Assembly (NCBI RefSeq): GCF_903652925.1
Contig: NZ_CAHLAR010000005.1
Location: 422,890 to 486,889, forward strand
Reading direction: 5' to 3'
Source of the DNA: Achromobacter anxifer
GTDB lineage: Bacteria > Pseudomonadota > Gammaproteobacteria > Burkholderiales > Burkholderiaceae_B
Length of the DNA: 64,000 bases
Shown: positions 45,182-53,225 of the stretch, in pieces
How positions within the stretch are numbered: position 1 is the stretch's first letter
How the letters are laid out: every line of letters begins with the position of its first letter
The notes under the pieces: model-generated
The model's input: only the letters and a program-made list of their open reading frames with translations
Database searches by the model: none
Told to the model about the DNA's origin: nothing
Translations under genes and position numbers: made by a program

Positions 45182-45685
45182 CTACTTTTGCTGAAGTCGT
45201 CGATAACTGGTGAATCCAGTGGCCGCTACCGTCCAAGTGACCAGAAAAAGCGTGCGCAATCCCGTGATTCGAGGTGGCTGACCAGTGAGCTGGCTGAACA
45301 CTATGTCCAGCAGAAAGGCTACCTCGACCAGCAGCGATGCGTGCGCAAACACGAAGAAGGCGGGCGTCCTAAGGAACGCATGCATGAGCAACGGTGTAGC
45401 CGTCGACAGCGCCAGTGCGAGCACAAAATCCTCACGAGCGGTGGTGTCCCCGTCCAGTCGAAGTGCCGTGTAGGCCATTCGCAGCACGCACCACATCATC
45501 ATGATGGCCAGCACAGAAGCCCCAGATTTTTCCGGAATTCCCTTTCCATCATGGCTGAAACACATAATTCGGATCGTGTGCGAAGCATGTCGAGCACCTA
45601 TCGTTAGAGCTGTGTTAATCATCGTGCAAATGTACCAATATTTGCCATCTGCAACAAGAATTGTCACGAAGGCGTAGACAAACAC
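45182..45685 (-). CDS. Membrane protein, up to 167 aa
   Basis: Three or four hydrophobic segments, starting from GTG 45685 (MFVYAFVTILVADG) or ATG 45622 (MINTALTIGARHA). A minus-strand TATACC at 45695-45700 would give an almost leaderless mRNA for the GTG. That box overlaps the plus-strand TATACT of the divergent gene through the palindrome GTATAC. Unknown function. Confidence 0.55.
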   Translation of the reverse strand: MFVYAFVTILVADGKYWYICTMINTALTIGARHASHTIRIMCFSHDGKGIPEKSGASVLAIMMMWCVLRMAYTALRLDGDTTAREDFVLALALSTATPLLMHAFLRTPAFFVFAHASLLVEVAFLLDIVFSQLTGQPPRITGLRTLFLVTWTVAATGFTSYRRLQQK

Positions 45686-45730
45686 GCGCTGTTTGGTATA
45701 CTTCTAATCTTGCATTGTGACTACTCGCAA

Positions 45731-46249
45731 ATGAACAACGAAGCTCCCCGCTCAAAATCCGCGCCTCGCGCCGCCAAGCTGTGGCTGCTCGCGATACCGG
45801 TCGCATTGGCTGCCGTGAGCTGGTTCCAGTACGCCGCCGCGGTGCATGCAGGCGCGCGCTTCGAAGCTGCCCTGGTGCAGGAATCTACTGCCCGCGGGCA
45901 GACACTCACGCGGCACGCCAAGAAGATTGCGAAGGTCGTCGGTGTCGAACCTCGGCCGGAAGTGGTGTGGGCCATCGGAAATGCGCTCCAGGCTCCTACT
46001 CCCGACGGCGTCTCCGACGCCGCCCCGGTCGCCCATGCTCTGCTCGTCCATACCGCTGTAGCCAACTCCGACGTCATCGAGACCGTGATGCCGCTGGTGA
46101 ATGAGGCGCGCCAGGCGATCTCGGACGATGTCGCGCGCGCCCGAGGGGTGCGCGACGCCTATCAAGAAGCGTTGGACTCGAAATGGTCCGGCATGTGGTT
46201 GCGCTGGGCCGGCTATCCCCGTCAGCCGATCGAATCCTATCCCTCCTGA
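45731..46249 (+). CDS. Membrane-anchored periplasmic protein, 172 aa
   Basis: 172 residues: one N-terminal hydrophobic helix (about 18-35) and a helical periplasmic domain (FEAALVQESTARGQTLTRHA ...). TATACT at 45697-45702. It is followed 7 nt later by a gene of the same size and design, probably a distant paralogue. Unknown; likely part of an envelope operon with the beta-barrel gene further down. Confidence 0.68.
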   Translation: MNNEAPRSKSAPRAAKLWLLAIPVALAAVSWFQYAAAVHAGARFEAALVQESTARGQTLTRHAKKIAKVVGVEPRPEVVWAIGNALQAPTPDGVSDAAPVAHALLVHTAVANSDVIETVMPLVNEARQAISDDVARARGVRDAYQEALDSKWSGMWLRWAGYPRQPIESYPS

Positions 46250-46256
46250 AGTTCCC

Positions 46257-46760
46257 ATGACCAGTTCCATTCCGGCCCCAGTCTCCGCCCGCCACCTCAT
46301 GCTTGAGGGTGTACTCGCCTGCGCCGCGTTCCTGGCCGGCGGCTTCTTTGTCAGTGCGTACCTGACTAAGAGCTGGACTGCCTACGAGCGCACGGTGGTA
46401 CCCGCGGAGGCCCATATCGCCCAAGCTAGCAAACAAGTCCGGGCCCGCGCAATCGCCTTGGCCAGTCAGCATCGCCTGCCGGCACCAACTGATCAGGTCG
46501 CCGACGCAATGCGCGCCGCAACACTGACTCCCGGCGAGGAGCCCGTGGCTCGTGCCCTGGCCAGCATCGAGCGCATCAGCCTGGTGCAGCCGCTTCCCGT
46601 AGCTTTCGTGCAAGAGGCAACTCGTCTTATGCACATCGGCCAAGTTGAGCACCAACTGCACAAGCAACAGCTCATGGACAGCCTGCGCAAGTACGACGCC
46701 GAGTCGCCCCTGCTGGGTCGCGCCGTGAGCCATGCATACCTTGTCGTCAATTCGCGCTGA
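46257..46760 (+). CDS. Membrane-anchored periplasmic protein, 167 aa, paralogue-like
   Basis: 167 residues with one N-terminal helix (about 15-38), then a helical domain (YERTVVPAEAHIAQASKQVR ... LASQHRLPAPTDQVADAM) that parallels the preceding protein in spacing (VVxxA...R...A...APTxxxV). The start at 46257 is 7 nt after the upstream stop. Unknown. Confidence 0.68.
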   Translation: MTSSIPAPVSARHLMLEGVLACAAFLAGGFFVSAYLTKSWTAYERTVVPAEAHIAQASKQVRARAIALASQHRLPAPTDQVADAMRAATLTPGEEPVARALASIERISLVQPLPVAFVQEATRLMHIGQVEHQLHKQQLMDSLRKYDAESPLLGRAVSHAYLVVNSR

Positions 46761-46820
46761 TTTGGCTATACACACTGCATTTCCAACCACCAACGATCCT
46801 ATAGTCCCCTTTTCGGAATC

Positions 46821-47657
46821 ATGAAGAAGACTCGCTACTCCCTGTACCTCGCGGCCGCCGTCGCCACTCTCGCTGCCTCCTCGGCCATGGCCAATCCGTT
46901 CATCGCGCCCCCAGAGCCCGCGGAAAGCAAGCTCACCGGGGCCACCCCCACCTCCTATGAGCTGGGCTTCACCACCTACCGTGAGAAGTACACCGAGCAC
47001 GTGAACGGCCAGAAATTCATGCAGGAAACCGCTCCGATGTGGGGCGTGCAAGGAGCAGTGACTCATGCCTTCAAGCACGGTGGCAAGCTCAAGCTGTCCG
47101 GCACCTTCGCCACGGGAAACGCCGACTACACCGGTTCCTACATGGGCGGCAGCTACGGTGACCTGCGTATCGGCGGGCTCGATCGCTACATGCTGACTTC
47201 CGAGCTGGAGTACAAGCTCTCCTCGCGCGACTGGAACGACATCACCTTTGGCGCCGGCGTCGGCTACCGTCGTCTGGTCGACCACCTCGAACAAGGCGGC
47301 CCGGGCGGCTACAAGCGCAAGAACGACCGCCTCTACCTGACGTTGAGCGTCGAGCGCGAGTTCGCGGCCGGCGACTGGAGCTTCACACCCCAGTTCAAGT
47401 ACAAGCACGTGATCCGCGGCGTCCAGCATGCTGACATCATGGGCGGCGTGGCCATGCGGCAGGACGACGGCTATGGCACCGAGCTGGCTGTGGCCATCTC
47501 CCACAAGGGCGCCTGGAATGGGCTGACCGTCACGCCATACCTGCGCACCTGGGACATCAAGGACTCCAAGTTCGTGCAGCTGACTTCGACAGTCGGCGCC
47601 TACGAGCCCCAGAACAAGACCAAGGAAATCGGCGTCACTGTGTCGATGCGGTTCTAA
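46821..47657 (+). CDS. Outer-membrane beta-barrel protein
   Basis: 278 residues: signal peptide (cleavage near SAMA-NPF), alternating amphipathic strands (ELGFTTYREKYTE, KLKLSGTFATGNADYTGSY, RLYLTLSVEREFAAG) and a C-terminal Phe in VTVSMRF, the signature for BAM-dependent outer-membrane insertion. Size suggests 8-10 strands. TATACA lies near 46765-46770. It may form an envelope unit with the two anchored proteins upstream. Confidence 0.85.
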   Translation: MKKTRYSLYLAAAVATLAASSAMANPFIAPPEPAESKLTGATPTSYELGFTTYREKYTEHVNGQKFMQETAPMWGVQGAVTHAFKHGGKLKLSGTFATGNADYTGSYMGGSYGDLRIGGLDRYMLTSELEYKLSSRDWNDITFGAGVGYRRLVDHLEQGGPGGYKRKNDRLYLTLSVEREFAAGDWSFTPQFKYKHVIRGVQHADIMGGVAMRQDDGYGTELAVAISHKGAWNGLTVTPYLRTWDIKDSKFVQLTSTVGAYEPQNKTKEIGVTVSMRF

Positions 47658-47675
47658 ACCCGTCCCACGGTAGAG

Positions 47676-47702
47676 AAGGGCGCCCCAAAAGCGGGTGCCC
47701 TT
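47676..47702 (+). terminator. Hairpin terminator after the beta-barrel gene
   Basis: AAGGGCGCCC pairs with GGGTGCCCTT (one G-T), loop CAAAAGC. Confidence 0.7.
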
Positions 47703-47796
47703 CGTGTCACATGCGCCGGCCGGCGCCAAGAAGGAATGATTGATGCGGCTTTTTTCTACGCGATCTGAAGGGGCCTCAATCACAGGGATCCCCCGC

Positions 47797-47913
47797 TCAA
47801 ATGGGCATCGTGCCGGCCAGTTCCAGCAAGGGCCAAAGCAGCCTCGCCACCACCATGGCCAGCCGGCCAAGAGCAGTGGCGATCCGGCGAAGAGCTTTCA
47901 AACGATTCTCCAT
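47797..47913 (-). CDS. Possible 38-aa membrane peptide
   Basis: MENRLKALRRIATALGRLAM followed by VVARLLWPLLELAGTMPI, one amphipathic to hydrophobic helix. The RBS is weak and I see no TATAC box, so support is only from composition and the gene-free gap it fills (47703-47932). Confidence 0.3.
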   Translation of the reverse strand: MENRLKALRRIATALGRLAMVVARLLWPLLELAGTMPI

Positions 47914-47932
47914 GAATTGACGAAGGGCCCCC

Positions 47933-48196
47933 ATGCCCAATAGTCAAACCACGCCGCATCCGAGACCGGACGCTTCGCGATTTTGGCTCGAGTTCAAGAT
48001 TCAATGGTTCGGAGGCGCCGTCGCCATGGTGCCAGGCACTGGGTTGTTCTTCTGGATGGACATCCTGGGCGCGCGCCGGTGGCTGGTTGACTATGGCTGG
48101 CTTGCGGTCGTCGGTGTCGGAGGAGCGGGCCTGGCGATCACAGCGCTTGCGGCCGCCTGGATCACGCGCCAGCAGCTTCGGAAAGCGCAGCGATGA
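47933..48196 (+). CDS. Small two-helix membrane protein, 87 aa
   Basis: 87 residues with helices at about 25-42 and 52-76 and a basic tail. RBS GAAGGG. Its stop overlaps the start of the next gene by 4 nt (ATGA), so the two are coupled. Unknown. Confidence 0.62.
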   Translation: MPNSQTTPHPRPDASRFWLEFKIQWFGGAVAMVPGTGLFFWMDILGARRWLVDYGWLAVVGVGGAGLAITALAAAWITRQQLRKAQR

Positions 48197-48771
48197 ACCA
48201 ATCTCAAATCGAAGGGCTGTTGAGCTCTGCATGCACCACTCACGGCGCCATTCTGCGTGCTCAGAAGGTGGTGAAACGAATCGGCGTCACCCGCCAGGTT
48301 AGCGCACATATGAGCGCGGACGGCGTTCCGCACGCAGTTGAGTGCATCAAGACGGAGACTACGAATGCACTCAAGGTGACGGGTAACGCCGTCTATGCCC
48401 GGTCCGACGACTGGGCAGCCCACTTCAATGTCATCCGCGGTGTGAGGGCGAAGATAACGACGAGTGAGTTTGGGCTCGAGGGCTGGTTCGCGGGCCTTTG
48501 GCCGGCCGAGCTGCTCGGGTACATGCTGGTATTGCTGCGCGGGCCGACAATTTCCATTGCTGGCAGGGCAGTGCCCCATGCCATGCCAACGCAAGATGAT
48601 AAAGGAATGCATCTGGCCTATAGAGTGACTGGCGAGCTTCCAAGCCAGACCAAGGATCGGATCGAACTCGCCCTCCTGCACGACCCCCACGTGATCCCGG
48701 CAGAGCTCCACGCATTTCTGCTCCCCATCCAGGCAAAACACCGTCACTACGTGCAGTTCGACGCAGCCTAA
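48193..48771 (+). CDS. Hypothetical protein, 192 aa
   Basis: 192 residues, soluble, starting MNQSQIEGLLSSACTTHGAI. Coupled to the small membrane protein upstream. No domain recognised. Confidence 0.65.
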   Translation: MNQSQIEGLLSSACTTHGAILRAQKVVKRIGVTRQVSAHMSADGVPHAVECIKTETTNALKVTGNAVYARSDDWAAHFNVIRGVRAKITTSEFGLEGWFAGLWPAELLGYMLVLLRGPTISIAGRAVPHAMPTQDDKGMHLAYRVTGELPSQTKDRIELALLHDPHVIPAELHAFLLPIQAKHRHYVQFDAA

Positions 48772-48775
48772 GACC

Positions 48776-48829
48776 TATACGCCTCTGAGCACTGTCGCTC
48801 AGGACATAACGGCCGCAGGCCCGGAGGAA
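48776..48829 (+). promoter_or_regulatory. Promoter with 5' stem-loop leader
   Basis: TATACG (48776-48781), then CTGAGC ACTGTC GCTCAG (48785-48802), then RBS GGAGGAAC. The same CTGAGC-6 nt-GCTCAGGA arrangement recurs after TATACG at 51963-51990. Confidence 0.65.
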
Positions 48830-48832
48830 CAC

Positions 48833-49909
48833 ATGAAGCAAGCTATCCAATGGCACGTACTGGACAAATCCACAGGAGCTATCCTGATGGTGCTGACCAG
48901 CGGTGCGCAGTACCGCGAGAAGGCGGCCATACTCGCCTCAAGCGAAGTGATCCGCCCGTTCACCAGCCCAGACGACGAATTCCCGCCAGCGCACGCCCCC
49001 TGCACGGTGGCGGAGTGGCTGACGTACCAGATCCGCTCCGAGCAATCGCACTATGCCGCGTCCTGGGCGCGCCGCGACCATGCCGAGACTGGACGCGCGG
49101 GCAGGCATATCAGCAAGCTTCTCGATCAGCTGCAACGTCTGGCCGAAGCAGGGGAGTCCGCTACCGCGGCGAACCCGCCGGTCGATGGCGAGCCCACGGT
49201 ACGCGAACTGGCACTGACCTCGGCGCTGGCCAAGTGCCGTGATGCTTTCCCACATCCGCCGGTTGGCTCCGACCTGGAACAGGCCCTGTCTCATGCAGTG
49301 GGAGATCCGGAATCGGTGCCCGACTACATCCAGGCAATCGCCGATGACCTCGACAACCAGGCGCAAGCCCAGTACGAGGCCACCGACGAAAAGGAAGCGT
49401 TCTCGAAGGTCTACAGCCCCGAGTACCTTGCGCACCGCGAGGCTACGGGCGTCGCCGATCTGACCGAATTCGCATTCAGCGTATGGTGTCAGGCCCGGCT
49501 GCCGGTGAAGTCGCTGTTGGCCCAGCCGTCGCGCAACGACATCCTGTTGACGGCGATCGCGGCGCTCCTGGCGTGCGATCAAAACGCCGCCGCGGACCGC
49601 CTGAGCCTGATGCTGGATCCGATGCCGGCGCCGTTTACGCGTGACCCCGACACCGTCAGGGAGCTGGATGGCTTCCAGGCACTGATCGGCGCAGGCCTGG
49701 CCAGCGTACCACCGGTCGGATCGACCTGGCGACACAAGAACGGTAATCGCTACACCGTCTTCGCGATCCTGAACAAGGATTCCGAGCGGCAAGACGAATA
49801 CCCGACGAGCGTCGCTTACGTGGGGGACAACGGCAAGACCTGGGTGCGACCGCTTCACCGTTGGCACAGCAGCATGACCCTGGTATCCGCCCCCCTGCCT
49901 TCCGCATAA
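48833..49909 (+). CDS. Hypothetical protein with C-terminal DUF1653-like domain
   Basis: 358 residues. The N-terminal two thirds are unremarkable and acidic. The C-terminal 75 residues (GSTWRHKNGNRYTVFAILNK ... VAYVGDNGKTWVRPLHRWHS) match the DUF1653 pattern, a small beta domain with conserved H-x-N-G-x-x-Y and W-R/V-P. Such proteins are common on phages and plasmids; function unknown. Leader has the conserved 5' stem-loop. Confidence 0.7.
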   Translation: MKQAIQWHVLDKSTGAILMVLTSGAQYREKAAILASSEVIRPFTSPDDEFPPAHAPCTVAEWLTYQIRSEQSHYAASWARRDHAETGRAGRHISKLLDQLQRLAEAGESATAANPPVDGEPTVRELALTSALAKCRDAFPHPPVGSDLEQALSHAVGDPESVPDYIQAIADDLDNQAQAQYEATDEKEAFSKVYSPEYLAHREATGVADLTEFAFSVWCQARLPVKSLLAQPSRNDILLTAIAALLACDQNAAADRLSLMLDPMPAPFTRDPDTVRELDGFQALIGAGLASVPPVGSTWRHKNGNRYTVFAILNKDSERQDEYPTSVAYVGDNGKTWVRPLHRWHSSMTLVSAPLPSA

Positions 49910-49929
49910 TCGACAGCACTCACTCTCCC

Positions 49930-49952
49930 GCCCGGCACCTGCCGGGCTTCTT
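49930..49952 (+). terminator. Intrinsic terminator, plus strand
   Basis: GCCCGGC ACCT GCCGGGC followed by TTCTTT. Confidence 0.88.
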
Positions 49953-49966
49953 TCGTTTGGCGGACG

Positions 49967-50000
49967 CAAAAAAGCACCATCCGCTAGGCGAGATGGTGCT
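49967..50000 (-). terminator. Intrinsic terminator, minus strand
   Basis: AGCACCATC / GATGGTGCT with a 10-nt loop; TTTTTT follows on the minus strand; closes the gene ending at 50009. Confidence 0.88.
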
Positions 50001-50008
50001 GGAGACGG

Positions 50009-51052
50009 TCAGACCTTGTTCAACAGATCAGGGTTCTTCTTCAGCGCGTTGCGCAGCGGCTCGGGCAGGCCCCGGAGCTGCTCAACGAGCTGCTGCTCGG
50101 CTTTCTTGGATGCTGCGTCAGCGCGGGTGCGCTTTTCGGCGTCCAGGCTGCGGAGACGCTTCTTTGCCAAGGACACGATGTCCGCCACCAACTGCTTGGC
50201 AACGTCCATCGGATCAGCGCCAGCCGGGACTGGGGCACTCAGCGTCGCGATGACCTCGGACATGGGAACCTTCCCGTCGACACCAGACAACGGATGTTCC
50301 AGCAGCTTCTGAAGATCTGGATGCTGGTACAACGCCACCGGGTCCAGGGAGACCTGAACCAGCATGGCGTCATCGACCTTCCACGAAGGCTTCTTCGTGT
50401 TGGGCCACAGCAGGGCCAGCTTTTCCGACAGCTGCGCACGGCCTTGAGGGGAACTCGACTTTTTGTAGAGCTCATCCTGGATGGCAGGCACGTCAGCAGT
50501 TGCCCATTTCGCACCGCCATTCATCAGAACATTCAGTGTGGTCACCCACAGAGAATTGTTCGCGACACTGGCAACAAGCCCAAGCATCTTGCCTTGATCT
50601 TCGAAGCGCTTGGCACGGGCCAGCGCGGGGGCAGCTTTGCGGCGTGAGGTCTCGAGCGCCGGGTCCGCATCCGGACCTGCCGGCGGAAGTACCATTGCGC
50701 CATTCACCGCTTTCGACATGTCCTGGATCAGGGTTCCCAGGGTTCGCCAGAACTTTTCCGGACCCGCGGCCGATATCACAGGGACACCGAGTGCTCGCAG
50801 AGCCTTCAGTACCGACTTGCTGTCGGGATACCCGGTCACGACCTCTCGCACGATCGAGTTCACCAGGCTATCGAGAACTGCCAGCGCATTGCTGCTTGGC
50901 GCGTCCAGGATCGATGCAGTGAGCTTGCCGATCTGCGATCGGAGAATACTCAGGCTTTTCCCTCGCGACTTGTACCCCTCCGTGCCGAAGCCGAGGAAGG
51001 TCGCCAGCTGGTACGCCACAATGATCAATTGCTGTTCAGTAAGTTTTTTCAT
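50009..51052 (-). CDS. Hypothetical helical protein, 347 aa
   Basis: 347 residues, mostly alpha-helical, ending in a charged coiled-coil stretch (LAKKRLRSLDAEKRTRADAA). The start at 51052 is fixed by GAGGAAACATC (51054-51064), a perfect copy of the leader complementary to small RNA 1. TATACA box at about 51094-51099. No family recognised. Confidence 0.7.
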   Translation of the reverse strand: MKKLTEQQLIIVAYQLATFLGFGTEGYKSRGKSLSILRSQIGKLTASILDAPSSNALAVLDSLVNSIVREVVTGYPDSKSVLKALRALGVPVISAAGPEKFWRTLGTLIQDMSKAVNGAMVLPPAGPDADPALETSRRKAAPALARAKRFEDQGKMLGLVASVANNSLWVTTLNVLMNGGAKWATADVPAIQDELYKKSSSPQGRAQLSEKLALLWPNTKKPSWKVDDAMLVQVSLDPVALYQHPDLQKLLEHPLSGVDGKVPMSEVIATLSAPVPAGADPMDVAKQLVADIVSLAKKRLRSLDAEKRTRADAASKKAEQQLVEQLRGLPEPLRNALKKNPDLLNKV

Positions 51053-51176
51053 GGATGTTTCCTCAAAGGTAATGCACAGCAAATGCTGTTCTTTGTATAG
51101 CTTCGCCGTTGCCTGTGCGAGAAGTTATCGTAATTAGTAGGATTTTTCGATATACTGTTATGAAGAGATCACACCC

Positions 51177-51914
51177 ATGACATACCATCGCTATGACAAG
51201 GCGGATACCGCCGACGAGTCCCTCATGATGCCCGTGCCCGCCCTGTCCGCACGCGCCTCCGCGCTGTGCGTCGCGGAGTTGATCGGGAAGTTCGAGGATT
51301 TCCTGGCCAACGACACTGGAAAGCAGTATCCATGGGCCACGCGCTTTGTCATGGGCATGCCGTTGCCGTCCTGGCAGCGCCCCCTGGTGTGGACGCGGGC
51401 GCAAAGCGTACGGTTCATCAGCTCCATCTGGGAAGGCATCGATATCGGGTCCTACCTGGTCAACGATCAGTATGAACTGGTGGGCCCCAACACCTACCGC
51501 AAGTTTTCCGACATCCTGCTGGACGGCCAACAGCGGCTTTCAGCCATCCAGGCCTACCTGCTTGATGAGTTCCCCGTCCCAGACGCGAATGGGGTTCCAC
51601 GCCTCTGGTCTGAGTTGCCCAGGGTCGAGCGCCGCCGCTTTGGAGGCACGCACTTCTCCAGAGCTACCATCAAATCCTGGGATGAGGGCGAACTGCGCCG
51701 GGCCTATGACCTGCGCGCCTTCGGCGGGACGCCCCATACCGCGGGCCAGCGTGCAACCCTCGACCCGACCAGCCGGCGAGCAGACTTCGAGTCTGCATTC
51801 GCTTGTGTGGGTTCGGCTCAGGCTGCCGACGGTGCGTACGTCGACAGCCTACTCCAGGCTCGATGGGAGGGGTTCCTCGTGGGGTGCGCCCAATCAACTG
51901 AAGTGGGTGTTTGA
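51177..51914 (+). CDS. DUF262 (ParB-like nuclease fold) protein, stand-alone
   Basis: 245 residues. The DUF262 hallmarks are present: MPLPSWQRPLVWTRAQSVRF, SSIWEGIDIGSYLV, the catalytic-type ILLDGQQRLSAI and AYDLRAFGGTPH. In GmrS/D-type antiphage enzymes DUF262 is fused to a DUF1524 HNH nuclease; that half is missing here. It may be a plasmid-borne regulator, a decoy or a nickase-like enzyme. TATACT at 51152-51157, ATG 51177, so a leader of about 13 nt. Confidence 0.85.
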   Translation: MTYHRYDKADTADESLMMPVPALSARASALCVAELIGKFEDFLANDTGKQYPWATRFVMGMPLPSWQRPLVWTRAQSVRFISSIWEGIDIGSYLVNDQYELVGPNTYRKFSDILLDGQQRLSAIQAYLLDEFPVPDANGVPRLWSELPRVERRRFGGTHFSRATIKSWDEGELRRAYDLRAFGGTPHTAGQRATLDPTSRRADFESAFACVGSAQAADGAYVDSLLQARWEGFLVGCAQSTEVGV

Positions 51915-51962
51915 GGCCCGCGGCAATCAGGGCCTAGTGGCAGCGACCAGGCCAGCTCACGC

Positions 51963-52013
51963 TATACGTCCTGAGCGACTTTGCTCAGGAACCACATAGA
52001 CAGAGGAAAGAAA
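51963..52013 (+). promoter_or_regulatory. Promoter with 5' stem-loop leader, second copy
   Basis: TATACG (51963-51968), CTGAGC GACTTT GCTCAG (51971-51988), RBS AGAGGAAAG; same layout as at 48776. Confidence 0.65.
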
Positions 52014-52014
52014 C

Positions 52015-52422
52015 ATGCAATCTGCCACGCCCTGCACCATAAGTTCGGCCGCACTGGCTTTGCTCGAGACGATTGAGCAGTATCGCCAGGTCAACGAATC
52101 CGCGCAATCGAAGCTCGATGCAGAGCTGAAAAAGCGGATGAACGATCTCACGTCTGCCCTGGCCGCGCCCGCAGTGGAGCGCCTCGGACAGTACGTCATC
52201 GACTTTGCCACCAAGCTGGGTTGGGACCCGCAATCCGGTGAAGGCGCCTTCGAATTCGTCCAGCGCCGCAGCTATGGCCAGGGCGTGGAAGATGCGCGCC
52301 CCTACTGGGCTCGGGCTTACCAGGAAAGCGGTGATGCCCACCAAGATGTGGCGACAGCCATTGCAACCGTTGAAAAGCGCGTTGCTGATGGCCTGGCTAC
52401 CGGCAAGCTTCCAACTCAATAA
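52015..52422 (+). CDS. Hypothetical protein, 135 aa
   Basis: 135 residues, helical, starting MQSATPCTISSAALALLETI. First gene of a three-gene set ending at the terminator near 53170. No domain recognised. Confidence 0.68.
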   Translation: MQSATPCTISSAALALLETIEQYRQVNESAQSKLDAELKKRMNDLTSALAAPAVERLGQYVIDFATKLGWDPQSGEGAFEFVQRRSYGQGVEDARPYWARAYQESGDAHQDVATAIATVEKRVADGLATGKLPTQ

Positions 52423-52454
52423 ATTCCCGGCAAATCGCCAAGAAAGGTCCCCAT

Positions 52455-52637
52455 ATGAGCAAGAAAGCCAAAGGCTGGCGTATCGAAGTGCGCGAGTACG
52501 ATACCGACAAGGTGGTGCAAAGCATCCCATGCAAGGACGAGCACGGTGCCAACCGCGCTGATGCCGGCATGCAGCACAACCTGAACCACGACAAGTTCTA
52601 CACCAAGGTTTGCCCGCCGGAGACTGCCAATGCCTAA
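52455..52637 (+). CDS. Small hypothetical protein, 60 aa
   Basis: 60 residues, MSKKAKGWRIEVREYDTDKV then VQSIPCKDEHGANRADAGMQ, the look of small phage/plasmid proteins with a beta-hairpin start. RBS AAAGG. Overlaps the next gene by 8 nt. Confidence 0.68.
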   Translation: MSKKAKGWRIEVREYDTDKVVQSIPCKDEHGANRADAGMQHNLNHDKFYTKVCPPETANA

Positions 52638-53121
52638 GCGCGTCATCCAGACATACGCTCAATGGCAAGAGGCCATTGAGCAGGTGAACCGCCTGGTGGT
52701 CGATCATATGACCGTCGAAGAGCTGGACTTGGCGGCCGCGCTCCTGTACGCCAGGCCGGTGTTGAGCTTGGATCAACGAAATGCTGTGGATTGTGGCGAC
52801 CTGGTGCCAGAGCTGCGCACCGCGGTGAAGCTGCCCGCTCGCGCGGAAGATCCGCCGATGATCATGAAGGACGGCCAATGGTCCCCCTTCGCCGTCACAT
52901 CGGATTGGAATGCATTCGGCTCATTGCTGACCGGCGTCGAGTTCGTCTTCGGCACGCACGAAGGTGAAGACAAGGAAGGAAAATTTCGCTTTTGGTACAG
53001 CGCGCACGCCTTCCTGTCTGGCACGAGTTGCGAAGCGTATGTGGATGACCCTCGCCAGATTCTGGCCACGTGCGCGGCCTTGCTGCTGCGCCACTCGACC
53101 AGCACGCGCAAGGTCTGCTAG
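52630..53121 (+). CDS. Hypothetical protein, 163 aa
   Basis: 163 residues, starting MPKRVIQTYAQWQEAIEQVN; overlaps the 60-aa gene, so co-translated. The C-terminal half (KFRFWYSAHAFLSGTSCEAY) is aromatic. Unknown. Confidence 0.68.
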   Translation: MPKRVIQTYAQWQEAIEQVNRLVVDHMTVEELDLAAALLYARPVLSLDQRNAVDCGDLVPELRTAVKLPARAEDPPMIMKDGQWSPFAVTSDWNAFGSLLTGVEFVFGTHEGEDKEGKFRFWYSAHAFLSGTSCEAYVDDPRQILATCAALLLRHSTSTRKVC

Positions 53122-53147
53122 CGAGCCATCCTGACGGCGCCCCCTCT

Positions 53148-53172
53148 AGCCCAGCCTCCTGGCTGGGCTTTT
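53148..53172 (+). terminator. Intrinsic terminator
   Basis: AGCCCAGCC TCCT GGCTGGGCT followed by TTT. Confidence 0.9.
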
Positions 53173-53187
53173 CACATCATGGATGCC

Positions 53188-53224
53188 TATACGTGGATGT
53201 CACTAACCACATAGAGGAAACATC
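53188..53224 (+). promoter_or_regulatory. Promoter and sRNA-complementary leader of the 53226 gene
   Basis: TATACG (53188-53193), a GTGG/CCAC stem, then GAGGAAACATC (53214-53224), a perfect complement of the seed of small RNA 1. Confidence 0.65.
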
Positions 53225-53225
53225 C

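Noticed and set aside
46074-47870. A 598-codon minus-strand open frame across three plus-strand genes
   Set aside because: It crosses two promoters and a terminator of genes with signal peptides and barrel signature, so it is a shadow.
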